The position numbers were made by a program, and so were the translations under genes. Below are positions 1-6,628 of a stretch of DNA of 7,011 bases, in pieces. Numbering within the stretch: the stretch's first letter is position 1; every line of letters starts with the position of its first letter. The stretch spans positions 1 to 7,011 of the forward strand of contig CALGYZ010000036.1 of NCBI GenBank assembly GCA_937934645.1, read 5' to 3'. The stretch comes from an uncultured Bacillaceae bacterium. GTDB lineage: Bacteria > Bacillota > Bacilli > Bacillales > Caldibacillaceae. Under the pieces are notes generated by a model that ran no database searches, was not told the origin of the DNA, and saw only the letters and a program-made list of their open reading frames with translations.

Positions 1-1
1 T

Positions 2-559
2 GTAAATGTTGATGTAGAGGAAAATCCCAATACTCGCGCATTTACAGATATAAAGTATCTTACCTTGGATAAAGAAAATATGAATAAAAAAAGAAAAGCT
101 TGGATTACTTTGAGAGGAATTGAGGTTAGTGATAAAAATTCAAAAGACGGGTCTAAAGTTAAACTAGGAAGAGTTGATTTATGTTTTAGGAAGAAAGGGG
201 CTGTTCATTGGTATAATGGGAAAATGACATCAAGGGGTTATTGGTATTCAACAAATGGCGTTCGAACCCCCATAACAAGTCAAGGTCTAAAAGAACTTGA
301 ATATTCCCCCCATAAATATTATGTTTCTGCATCCAGGTATTATCAAACTATAAAGCCATCAGAAGTTGATAAAATTAAATTGGAATTCGCATGCGGAGAA
401 GATTATCCTAAATACTCTTTTACAGGAATTTATACTGTAGATATAAATCATTTAATGTCACTAGATAACGGTACGGGTTTTGGGGAAGACCTTGCAAGTT
501 TTTTGGTTAATTGGGGCCTGTGGTTAATACCTGTAGCAGTAACCATTATTTTATTATAA
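2..559 (+). CDS. Unknown protein, 3' part only, with C-terminal hydrophobic segment
   Basis: I do not recognise this protein. The reading frame is open from base 2 with no convincing start: a TTG at 65 and an ATG at 80 exist, but the codons before them (VNVDVEENPNTRAFTD) look coding, so the gene very probably begins outside the window. The visible 185 residues hold a basic stretch (NKKRKAW), a polar, Tyr- and Trp-rich, probably beta-rich middle (VHWYNGKMTSRGYWYSTNG), and a final hydrophobic run of about 20 residues (NWGLWLIPVAVTIILL) ending directly at the TAA. That tail could be a membrane anchor. An NTRAF sequence near the visible start resembles the TRA/TRS motifs that follow the signal region in the lipoprotein at 1887. 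The outer-membrane barrel gene follows after only 17 bases, so the two are probably cotranscribed. Function is unknown; that the gene is real rests on the long open frame and coding-like composition. Confidence 0.75.
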   Translation, partial: VNVDVEENPNTRAFTDIKYLTLDKENMNKKRKAWITLRGIEVSDKNSKDGSKVKLGRVDLCFRKKGAVHWYNGKMTSRGYWYSTNGVRTPITSQGLKELEYSPHKYYVSASRYYQTIKPSEVDKIKLEFACGEDYPKYSFTGIYTVDINHLMSLDNGTGFGEDLASFLVNWGLWLIPVAVTIILL

Positions 560-576
560 ATATAAAAAAAAGGATT

Positions 577-1194
577 ATGTTTTCGATTTTAAGGACATCA
601 TTATTTGTGTTATTTGTTTTCGCATGCACATACATGAACGGCCAGAACTTAGAAAAGATGGAATTTTTTTTTGAAGCAGGTTCCGCAAAGGGGATAAATG
701 ACGTTTTTAGTTATAACTTCCAGTTTTCTCCAGGATATAAATTAACAGAAAATTTCACATTAGGAGTAGGAATTGGATTTGTAGACTATAATAATAGAAC
801 GGATTTAAAAAATGAATTAATAGATAATCATTATTTTCAAACAGGCTGGCATAATGCGTGGAAGCCTTATCTACATGGAAAATATAGTATTTCGTCAAAT
901 CATCGGGTAAACCCCTTCATTAAGGTTGACATTGGCTATGCATTCTTTTCCCATAAGAAAAAACTTTCTTATGTAGATGAAATTGAAAACGATTATGTTA
1001 CTATACCGTTTGATATAAAGGGGGGGATTAACTCTACTATCAATTTAGGCATTTTAAAACATTCAAATCATTTTGGAGAGGCATTAACTGTATCCGTGTT
1101 TTATCTTTTTCAGCCTGTAACATATAAATATATGTCGAACTCTGTAAGGAAAAACATATCTTCCATTGGATTTAATGTAGGTGTTATTTTTTAG
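577..1194 (+). CDS. Small outer-membrane beta-barrel protein, 205 aa
   Basis: This is a secreted, probable outer-membrane beta-barrel protein of unknown role. I chose the ATG at 577 rather than the in-frame ATG at 511. It gives a clean signal peptide (MFSILRTSLFVLFVFACTYM, then NGQ, cut around residue 23 to 24), sits behind AAAAAGG, and avoids overlap with the preceding gene. The mature part has alternating hydrophobic/polar strands with Gly and aromatic residues (LTLGVGIGFVDY-like hairpins), including YLHGKYSISSNHRVNPFIKV and the final strand SSIGFNVGVIF. Ending in Phe fits the C-terminal signal recognised by the barrel-assembly machinery. Its C-terminal half aligns by eye with the decayed gene just downstream. 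It probably shares a transcript with the gene ending at 559. The barrel assignment is by pattern; ligand and partner are unknown. Confidence 0.8.
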   Translation: MFSILRTSLFVLFVFACTYMNGQNLEKMEFFFEAGSAKGINDVFSYNFQFSPGYKLTENFTLGVGIGFVDYNNRTDLKNELIDNHYFQTGWHNAWKPYLHGKYSISSNHRVNPFIKVDIGYAFFSHKKKLSYVDEIENDYVTIPFDIKGGINSTINLGILKHSNHFGEALTVSVFYLFQPVTYKYMSNSVRKNISSIGFNVGVIF

Positions 1195-1217
1195 TCTCCT
1201 GCGATTGTATCGCATGG

Positions 1218-1458
1218 ATGAGCATGAGCCGTATGAATGTGAAATATACGTTCTCCTCACGTGGTAAGATCGCTCCTTACGTCAAAGGCCGGGTAGGACA
1301 TGGGATTCTCTTATCCACTTGCGGGAGAAGCTCGTATATTGTTAGCTGTTTCTTATCATTATCAGCGGTTAACAAATAGATACCTGGAGCATCCATGAGA
1401 ATATAGCCGGTTGCAAGACAATTCCTCCGTAGGATTAAACGTCGATATTCTTTTTTAA
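1218..1458 (+). pseudogene. Decayed outer-membrane beta-barrel gene, C-terminal half
   Basis: This is the remains of a relative of the intact barrel gene at 577-1194. The first part, read from 1218, gives MNVKYTFSSRGKIAPYVKGR and then VGHGIL, matching LHGKYSISSNHRVNPFIKVD then IGYAFF in the intact gene. After about 1320 the homologous frame shifts by one: from 1315 it reads PLAGEARILLAVSYHYQRL, matching EALTVSVFYLFQPV. An in-frame TGA at 1396-1398 interrupts it. Reading through, it ends DNSSVGLNVDILF with TAA at 1456-1458, matching NISSIGFNVGVIF. Compared with the intact copy it lacks the N-terminal half and about 40 codons between the two matching blocks. Bases 1221-1320 are 47% G+C, against about 34% in a sampled stretch of the lipoprotein gene, so its origin or age differs from the neighbours. 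No start or signal peptide remains. Confidence 0.75.
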
Positions 1459-1518
1459 GACAAATGTCTATTGAAATAGTAGCACTATCATTTCAGCATG
1501 CTGCCTTTTAAAAATTTT

Positions 1519-1711
1519 ATGGAAATGAAATTGATTAAGTACTTTTATTTGACAGCTATATTGTCCCTGCTAGTAAGTTTGGGGTCAAATATTACTTTTA
1601 GAATATATTCGATTCCAAGCCAATTTCTCTTTCAGAATTACCCGCAGGAGTTTTGTTCTTACATTCAACAATGATCACGGCACTATGTGGGGGGAATTTG
1701 AAATTAATTGA
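1519..1711 (+). pseudogene. Possible broken secreted-protein gene, N-terminal remnant
   Basis: From ATG 1519 (or ATG 1525) an open frame reads like a signal peptide, MEMKLIKYFYLTAILSLLVS, then continues through IPSQFLFQNYPQEF and reaches TGA at 1672-1674 (51 codons). A one-base shift in the run of T at about 1651-1654 would extend it as VLTFNNDHGTMWGEFEIN before TGA at 1709-1711. That extension looks more protein-like than the unshifted end, so this may be a frameshifted and truncated gene. It could also be a real 51-residue secreted peptide. I recognise no family. It lies directly after the decayed barrel gene, in the same orientation. Confidence 0.35.
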
Positions 1712-1886
1712 TAAGGTAGAGTTGAGACTTTAACTAAAGTTTCTTTGTAAACTCTAAATGACAATATTGGATAAATACTCTATCCTCTTCTCAATGGCAG
1801 CAAGCTTGTGGCTGAAATAAGACAAGCAATAAAAGCAATTATTAATTTCGTCGTGAATGCGTAGGGACATAACACAATTTTACAAA

Positions 1887-3353
1887 ATGAAAAAGTTTAA
1901 TGTATTCATGCTTGTAGCATGTTTTGTTGTTTTTCAGTTTTTGTCTTCATGCAATAAAAGTGAAGATAATTTTGAGAATGAAATTTTGGTTAAACAGACA
2001 GAATCTGTTTCTGAGATCAATGCTTTTAGTAGTAAGGAAGAATTAAAAAATGCGATAAACAATACAGGTTATACTCGATCGGCATCTTCTGTTTCAGCAT
2101 TTGACTCTGATATTTCCGAGGTACTCGTTCCAAATGAAAATTTCAGAAAATTATTGAATGAAAAAGGACAAATTATCGTAGATGATACCTTATATATGAT
2201 TACAAGACAGGGTACACTATTTACCCATATGTCAAATCAAACAGTTGTTGACACGCTTTCTGATTTTTCAGTTTTTGAGCAAGTTTCTACCGATTTAAAA
2301 AAATTCAATGAAATATTTCTTTTTGATACTTTCAAAGATTTGTCAGAAGAAGATTTTTATGAAGAACCGGATGGAGATGAAGAGGATATTTCATCTATCT
2401 CTACACGTGCAACCGCATATAATCTACAAAGAGATCCTGTAGATATAAAGAATTTTCCTGTTATGTCAACAGAACCGTATACTTTGGTTGGGAAAGGACT
2501 TGCAGGTTTATTCGGAAATAACAGTGCTCACAAAATAGATATTCAACATAAAAGAAGATTGAGTGCTTCTTTATATAGTTATAATTATTTGGTCTATAGT
2601 GAAACAGGATTAAAAGCGGCTGTAATAAGAAGACGATCGTTGCTTCATAACTGGACTAAAGAAGCAAGTTGGGGGCCTGGAACAGTTATGGGATGGGAAC
2701 ATATTCATTTTGTATATGATAAGTTAGATATACCTGACATGCCTGATTTACATGATCAGACTAAGAGAATGACCTACGGCAAATTCATGGGAAATTTAGC
2801 TAAAGTCTCTACATTGTATAAATTTGACAAGAAAGTCTCGGATGGTAATATTATTACCATACCTATTATTTTAGGAAAAGAGATTGAAGTTAATTCACTT
2901 GATATTGCAAATGCAGGTATAGACTTAATGACAAAAGCAGGATTAGATTATCTGAAAAAATTAGGAGACCCCTATCTTACTCAAGCTCTTGAGCAAAGAG
3001 AAGCGGCGATTAACAAGAGTATATGGAATACAAATCCTTTTCAAAAAGTACCGATTCCGGGTATTTCAATACATATTATAGATTTGAAGAAAAAGCAGAT
3101 GCATGTTTTTATTGGTTCCGATAAAATTTGGAAACCCGGGCCAAGCCAAGTGAAAGTTTTTGATAGTGGTGTTGTATTTGAAGTTGAATACAATTCAAAT
3201 TTAGGACTGGTTGGAAGTGCCCTTAAAACTTTAGCAAAAAATGTCAAGAATAAAGCTCCTAATGTGGAATCTGCATTTGTTTACGCATATACAACAACTG
3301 ATTCCGGCGGTGAAGTAAAAGGTATGATTCTTAAAAAGACAAAAGACAAGTAA
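1887..3353 (+). CDS. Surface-type lipoprotein of unknown function, 488 aa
   Basis: I chose ATG 1887 because it begins a typical lipoprotein signal (MKKFNVFMLVACFVVFQFLS) with lipobox LSSC and the lipidated Cys at residue 22. The next residues, NKSEDNFENE, are acidic like a Bacteroidota surface-export signal, so the mature protein may face outward. Residues about 78-112 form a block, VPNENFRKLLNEKGQI then DDTLYMITRQGTLF, of a kind I recall recurring in Bacteroidales lipoproteins. An acidic linker (about 151-168) and STRAT (172-176) follow. After that comes a basic, aromatic domain (KIDIQHKRRLSASLYSYNYL, AVIRRRSLLHNW) with the Trp-rich WGPGTVMGWEHIHFVYD. The C-terminal third has a helical stretch (MTKAGLDYLKKLGDPYLTQA) and a beta-rich end finishing KKTKDK. 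No catalytic motif is visible. Two secreted barrel-type genes follow downstream on the same strand. Family and function are unassigned; that it is a lipoprotein is well supported. Confidence 0.85.
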   Translation: MKKFNVFMLVACFVVFQFLSSCNKSEDNFENEILVKQTESVSEINAFSSKEELKNAINNTGYTRSASSVSAFDSDISEVLVPNENFRKLLNEKGQIIVDDTLYMITRQGTLFTHMSNQTVVDTLSDFSVFEQVSTDLKKFNEIFLFDTFKDLSEEDFYEEPDGDEEDISSISTRATAYNLQRDPVDIKNFPVMSTEPYTLVGKGLAGLFGNNSAHKIDIQHKRRLSASLYSYNYLVYSETGLKAAVIRRRSLLHNWTKEASWGPGTVMGWEHIHFVYDKLDIPDMPDLHDQTKRMTYGKFMGNLAKVSTLYKFDKKVSDGNIITIPIILGKEIEVNSLDIANAGIDLMTKAGLDYLKKLGDPYLTQALEQREAAINKSIWNTNPFQKVPIPGISIHIIDLKKKQMHVFIGSDKIWKPGPSQVKVFDSGVVFEVEYNSNLGLVGSALKTLAKNVKNKAPNVESAFVYAYTTTDSGGEVKGMILKKTKDK

Positions 3354-3388
3354 TAGAATCATAGTAAAATATTATATTTAAATTTTAT

Positions 3389-3422
3389 ATCCGGCGTGAG
3401 TGTTTATTTGCTTGCGCCGGAT
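3389..3422 (+). terminator. Strong hairpin after the lipoprotein gene
   Basis: The arms ATCCGGCGTGAG (3389-3400) and CTTGCGCCGGAT (3411-3422) pair over 12 bp, with 8 perfect outer pairs and two G-T wobbles, around a 10-base loop. It starts 35 bases after the lipoprotein stop codon. There is no run of T after the stem, so a terminator or a 3'-end stabilising structure is likely but not certain. It is the most G+C-rich spot in the local AT-rich DNA, and it separates the lipoprotein from the next gene. Confidence 0.6.
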
Positions 3423-3458
3423 TAAAAGTAAAATAATCAAAATAATACGAATATATAA

Positions 3459-4028
3459 ATGGAAACGAAGAAACTACTTTTTAGATACTTTTTATTTTGC
3501 TCCCTTTTTATTACAAACACTTTGTATTCACAAGAGTTGCAAACAGTATCCAGAATAGGATTGGGAATAAATGGACTTGATCTGGCGGTTGAGTTACCCA
3601 TAGCGAAAAAAATAACCATTGAACCGAGCATTGGTCTTGGGCCAAGTTATGATTTCGGTGAAGGTGAAGCCCTTACGTTCAGGATGGATTGGCATTGGAC
3701 ATTATTGAATCCGAGCGTACATTTAGGAGTAAATGGCAAGTTTATTTATAACCATAAAAGTGAACCGAAATTATTCAATTCGGGAAACTTTATCGGTTTA
3801 AAAGTGAAATATGTATCAAAACCATTAACTGATGAGATACATTATTTGACCAATACATTGCTAACAAATCTGAATTGGGGAGGACAGCGAAATATTGGAA
3901 GACATTGGATTTTCAGTTATTCGTTAGGAGCAGGATACGGCTACAACCTCGATGAACCGTATGGTTTATTCTATCCGGCTTTCGATCTCAAATTTGCCTA
4001 TGTATTGCCCTACGGAAGAAGCAATTAA
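3459..4028 (+). CDS. Secreted probable outer-membrane beta-barrel protein, 189 aa
   Basis: Residues 1-25 (METKKLLFRYFLFCSLFITN then TLYSQ) form a signal peptide with likely cleavage at YSQ-ELQ, typical of Bacteroidota secreted proteins. The mature protein of about 164 residues is rich in alternating beta strands with Gly and aromatics (VSRIGLGINGLDLAVELP, ITIEPSIGLGPSYDF, WTLLNPSVHLGVNGKFIY, WIFSYSLGAGYGYNL, FDLKFAYVLPYG). This is the pattern of a small eight-stranded outer-membrane barrel. No active-site motif is seen. The start has an AT-rich leader with no ribosome-binding motif, usual in this phylum. It lies 105 bases after the lipoprotein gene, beyond a hairpin, and 147 bases before a second secreted barrel-type gene. 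Its end, PYGRSN, is not the usual aromatic C-terminus of barrels. Specific function is unknown. Confidence 0.8.
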   Translation: METKKLLFRYFLFCSLFITNTLYSQELQTVSRIGLGINGLDLAVELPIAKKITIEPSIGLGPSYDFGEGEALTFRMDWHWTLLNPSVHLGVNGKFIYNHKSEPKLFNSGNFIGLKVKYVSKPLTDEIHYLTNTLLTNLNWGGQRNIGRHWIFSYSLGAGYGYNLDEPYGLFYPAFDLKFAYVLPYGRSN

Positions 4029-4055
4029 AATTTAACTATAGCAAACAAAATACTA

Positions 4056-4115
4056 AATAGTCTCTTAGCTAATAAATTAATGTTTTCACAATTATAATTA
4101 GTATGAGGGACTATT
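4056..4115 (+). terminator. Long imperfect hairpin between the two barrel genes
   Basis: AATAGTCTCTTAGCTAAT (4056-4073) can pair with ATTAGTATGAGGGACTATT (4097-4115). The outer ten positions pair with one T-G wobble, then there is a small internal mismatch, then five more pairs, enclosing a 23-base AT-rich loop. It starts 28 bases after the preceding stop and is followed by a T-rich stretch (TATTTTACTAATTGTTTCTT). A terminator for the gene ending at 4028 is the likeliest reading; an attenuator or processing site is possible. Confidence 0.5.
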
Positions 4116-4175
4116 ATTTTACTAATTGTTTCTTTCTGCAAAAATAGAAGAACAAATAATGATACAACTATCGGC

Positions 4176-4838
4176 ATGAAACGTATAATATTTTGTACTT
4201 TGGTTTTGGTTATGTTTTTTCTTAATTCAGTTTATTTGAATGCGCAAATCCAAAAAACTTTAGGTATGGATGGCGGTTTTTACTTTAATTCCAGTAACAT
4301 AGCATATCATTTTTCGTTGACTTATAGCCTTCAATTCAATCAGTATTTTGGAATTTCTGCTGGAACTATGTTCCTTTCCGTTCCATTGGATATTGCTGGA
4401 TGGTCGGATAGTTCAAGAAATAGCAGCTATTATTTTGATGAAGATAATATTAAACGTTTCAATCTGTTTTTTTCTACTTTTTATTCACGACCACTTTTCC
4501 AATCTACAGGTGTTTACACGAATTGGTCGGTTTCATTCGAACCAATTCCATATGAGTATATATCATTAGAGAAACGGATGAACAATGATATACTATCCGA
4601 GAATGTAGGTAAATACCAATTTACTGGATTTTCACCCGGTACATTTTTAGAAATGGGCTTAGTTCAATATTTAAATAGAGATAATAATGGATTAAGGCTA
4701 TCCCTCGGGTTTGGTTATGGCTGGTATGATATGTATGCCGGTTATAATAGAGCTATTATTGATGGACAAAGAATATCGACATATATTCCTAATAATAATC
4801 TTTATAAAAGGATAAGTCTAAAGTTAATTGGACTTTAG
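4176..4838 (+). CDS. Secreted probable outer-membrane beta-barrel protein, 220 aa
   Basis: A clear signal peptide (MKRIIFCTLVLVMFFLNSVY then LNAQ) is followed by likely cleavage at NAQ-IQK. The mature part of about 196 residues consists of amphipathic beta strands: MDGGFYFNSSNIAYHFSLTY, FGISAGTMFLSVPLDI, TFLEMGLVQYLN, LRLSLGFGYGWYDMYAGYN and the final KRISLKLIGL, with long polar loops. A small outer-membrane barrel is the best fit, and ending in a hydrophobic residue agrees with that. I see no enzymatic motif and no clear sequence relationship to the barrels at 577 or 3459 beyond shared architecture. It is the last + strand gene before the integrase region, and a hairpin separates it from the gene before. 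Function unknown. Confidence 0.78.
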   Translation: MKRIIFCTLVLVMFFLNSVYLNAQIQKTLGMDGGFYFNSSNIAYHFSLTYSLQFNQYFGISAGTMFLSVPLDIAGWSDSSRNSSYYFDEDNIKRFNLFFSTFYSRPLFQSTGVYTNWSVSFEPIPYEYISLEKRMNNDILSENVGKYQFTGFSPGTFLEMGLVQYLNRDNNGLRLSLGFGYGWYDMYAGYNRAIIDGQRISTYIPNNNLYKRISLKLIGL

Positions 4839-5003
4839 ACGATTAATGACTTAAAAATAAATGTAATTACACTTTCTAAATTCTAACGCGCTCATACCAT
4901 ATTTTCATTAAACAAATAGTTGGGATAATGTTTTCATTTAGCGAAGGTGCCTAAAATATCACATTTTACAACCAGTTCGGTGTTATACAGGAATTGGTTT
5001 CCT

Positions 5004-5011
5004 TATCTTTG
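5004..5011 (+). promoter_or_regulatory. Bacteroides-type -7 box (TATCTTTG) with no gene behind it
   Basis: TATCTTTG matches the Bacteroides -7 consensus TAnnTTTG exactly. There is no good TTTG -33 box at the usual spacing. On this strand it points into the 3' end of the integrase, and no + strand gene follows, so it is either chance or a promoter cut off from its gene. Confidence 0.25.
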
Positions 5012-5017
5012 AAATTA

Positions 5018-5032
5018 ACAGACACAGTCTGT
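5018..5032. repeat. Short perfect inverted repeat ACAGAC-ACA-GTCTGT
   Basis: Two 6-bp arms surround a 3-bp centre, just past the 3' end of the integrase gene and 6 bases after the promoter-like box at 5004. The half-site ACAGAC occurs again at about 5060. It could be an operator, a recombinase-binding site or a small hairpin; nothing in the window decides. Confidence 0.35.
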
Positions 5033-5049
5033 CATATTTCGGGAAACGA

Positions 5050-6471
5050 TCATCCGGTTACAGACAATAGACTTATCGTATTATATTTTTTGTTTGGGTT
5101 TAATAGTTTAGAATTCACCTCTCTCCTTTTTTTGGGGGATGGATTATTATAGCCGGCGGTTACATTCTTTCCAGTACTATGGCCAACCATTTGTTTAACG
5201 AAAATCTCACTAATATACATTTCGCTTGTAAGATGAGTTACGTAGCTGTTACGGGTATAGGCGGTCGATAAATTCCGGTCTATCCCTAATTGTGCTGCTA
5301 TTACTTTTAATGAATTATTTATTGGGTTTAATGCCAGTTGAATAGCGTCTTTTATCTTTCTTTCGTTTTGATCTACTCGTTCGATGCCGTTAAGAAATGG
5401 AAAGATATATCCATTCTGTTCTTTATTGCCGTGTCGGTTAATTATTTCTACCATTGGAGGTAGTAGCGGAGCGCAAATAGGCTCTGGATTTTTTTTCTTT
5501 TTTGTATCTCTGGTTTTCTTACGATGAAATACAATCTCTTGGGATGCTCCGTCGATGTCTTTGTATTGCAACCTGCATAGATCACCGAAATTTAGTCCGT
5601 TACAATAGAACATGAATATGAAAATATCCCTTGCAACCATCAATCCTTGATTGTCAGTCTCAAAATCCTCTATTTTCCAAATGTCCTCAATGTCTAAAGC
5701 GATAGATTTTCTCCCACCTTCCGGAATAGAATATTTATTCTTGCCCTCTCCAAATGGATAGCGAGTTCCGCTTAAATAAGGGTCTTCTCCATTGTTTATT
5801 ATTGCCCTAAGTGTTCTCATATAAATCCCGATAGTAGCGTATTCTATACCGGTCGCACTCCAAAAGTCTTCGCAGTCAGATAAAAATTTCACCGTGATAT
5901 CGTCAAATTTAATATCAGCGATGACGTTTAAAACATCCTTACCTTTTGTCTTATGCTTTTTACTTACACATTCTTCAATAAATAGTTGTTTGGCTATTTT
6001 ACTTTTGATTTTTCTGTAATACTGAAAACGTATAAGAGCGTTTAATGTGGTTCTGTATATTGTTGCATTCCCGACCTTGAAGGTGTTGTTTAAAGTGTTT
6101 ATTTTGGCCGTAAACGCATCATTTACGGTTAAGATATCCGACTTGCCTAATTTGTGATCGAGTGCTGCAAAAGAGAAATTGTCTGCAGTCTCTTTAACTG
6201 CGGGTTTAAGAATATCATCAAAATATTTTTGTATGTCGTCTTTATGCTCTCTTAGATGTGCCGCTTTAGTCTTAAAATTAAAATCAGCTTCCTCTGAAGC
6301 TTCAAATAATTCCCAGTCCTCACGATCTAATACTTTTCCTGTAGAGTAGTAGTCGCTATCTCTTTTATATGTTACACGTCACCGTAGTGGGCATTCATTT
6401 TCGGGATTTTTATTCCTTATATCTCGAACAAGTTTAACGGTTATACCGTTATTGGAATAGTAGAATTTCAT
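5050..6471 (-). pseudogene. Tyrosine recombinase/integrase interrupted by an in-frame TGA at codon 31
   Basis: The gene reads from ATG 6471 (MKFYYSNNGITVKLVRDIRN) to TGA 5050-5052, 473 codons, all in one frame except TGA at 6381-6379 (CPLR-stop-RVTYKRDSDYYSTG). Residues about 1-100 match the usual N-terminal arm-binding region, about 120-225 a SAM-like core-binding domain, and about 260-450 the catalytic domain. Catalytic positions visible are Lys about 318-319 (HRKKT), Arg407 (AYTRNS), His431 (VGHST) and the nucleophile Tyr441 (TAGYNNP). The first catalytic Arg is absent: the site reads FYCNGLNFGDL with Asn291. The HxxR motif reads AYTR, and the usual His after that Arg is Asn. No ATG, GTG or TTG lies between the TGA and GTG 5892, so restart would lose the first 193 residues. 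It would normally integrate or excise a mobile element. The long intact frame after the stop suggests a recent nonsense change, a sequencing error or readthrough. Confidence 0.85.
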
Positions 6472-6501
6472 ATCAGTATATTTTTAGATTGTATTCGATA
6501 T

Positions 6502-6547
6502 ATAACAAACAATCATAACAAACAAATAACAAACAAATAACAAACAA
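6502..6547. repeat. Four copies of an 11-bp repeat upstream of the integrase
   Basis: ATAACAAACAA occurs at 6502-6512, 6515-6525, 6526-6536 and 6537-6547. The last three are directly tandem, and the first is set apart by the two bases TC. On the integrase strand the unit is TTGTTTGTTAT, so it supplies several TTTG elements resembling the Bacteroides -33 box, 30 to 75 bases before the integrase start. It may act in the integrase promoter, as recombinase-binding sites, or both. Repeat number could vary by slippage. Confidence 0.7.
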
Positions 6548-6628
6548 AAGTAGCAAAAATATACAAATAGAAGAAATAGGAAAGAGTTAATAATTTATTA
6601 TATATGCTGTTAAACAGGTATTTATGAA

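Larger units (their letters stand above)
1195..1886. other. Long stretch without an intact gene: decayed coding remnants
   Basis: No intact gene is visible on either strand for nearly 700 bases. Two remnants are listed separately (about 1218-1458 and 1519-1711). A 10-bp perfect palindrome, CAGCATGCTG, lies at 1494-1503. At about 1772-1864 a short open stretch reads YPLLNGSKLVAEIRQAIKAI and ends at TAG 1862-1864. It has no start and may be the tail of another broken gene. Any promoter for the lipoprotein at 1887 should lie here. The nearest fit to the Bacteroides pattern is TTTG at 1744 with TATTGG 17 bases later, which is a poor match. Confidence 0.6.

Noticed and set aside
511..576. Upstream start at 511 for the 205-aa barrel protein.
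   Set aside because: It would overlap the preceding gene and bury the signal peptide behind 22 residues; ATG 577 has AAAAAGG before it and a proper signal peptide.
1459..1468. Small inverted repeat GACA-AA-TGTC after the decayed barrel gene.
   Set aside because: Four-base arms are too short to separate from chance, and no other signal accompanies it.
1857..1886. GTG start at 1857 for the lipoprotein.
   Set aside because: It adds ten polar residues in front of a textbook lipoprotein signal; ATG 1887 is the natural start.
3041..3247. 68-codon open frame on the - strand inside the lipoprotein gene.
   Set aside because: It lies wholly antisense to a well-supported gene and has no family features or leader; a shadow frame.
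3437..3631. 64-codon open frame on the - strand over the start of the 189-aa barrel gene.
   Set aside because: It is antisense to the signal peptide of a convincing secreted protein and resembles nothing.
4348..4569. 73-codon open frame on the + strand inside the 220-aa barrel gene.
   Set aside because: It is an out-of-frame shadow within a gene whose own frame shows a signal peptide and beta strands.
1396..6381. Two genes broken by TGA (1396-1398 and 6381-6379) could mean TGA is read as an amino acid.
   Set aside because: The intact genes use TGG for Trp, have no internal TGA and end normally, and the 1218-1458 remnant also has deletions and a frameshift. Ordinary nonsense mutations explain both.
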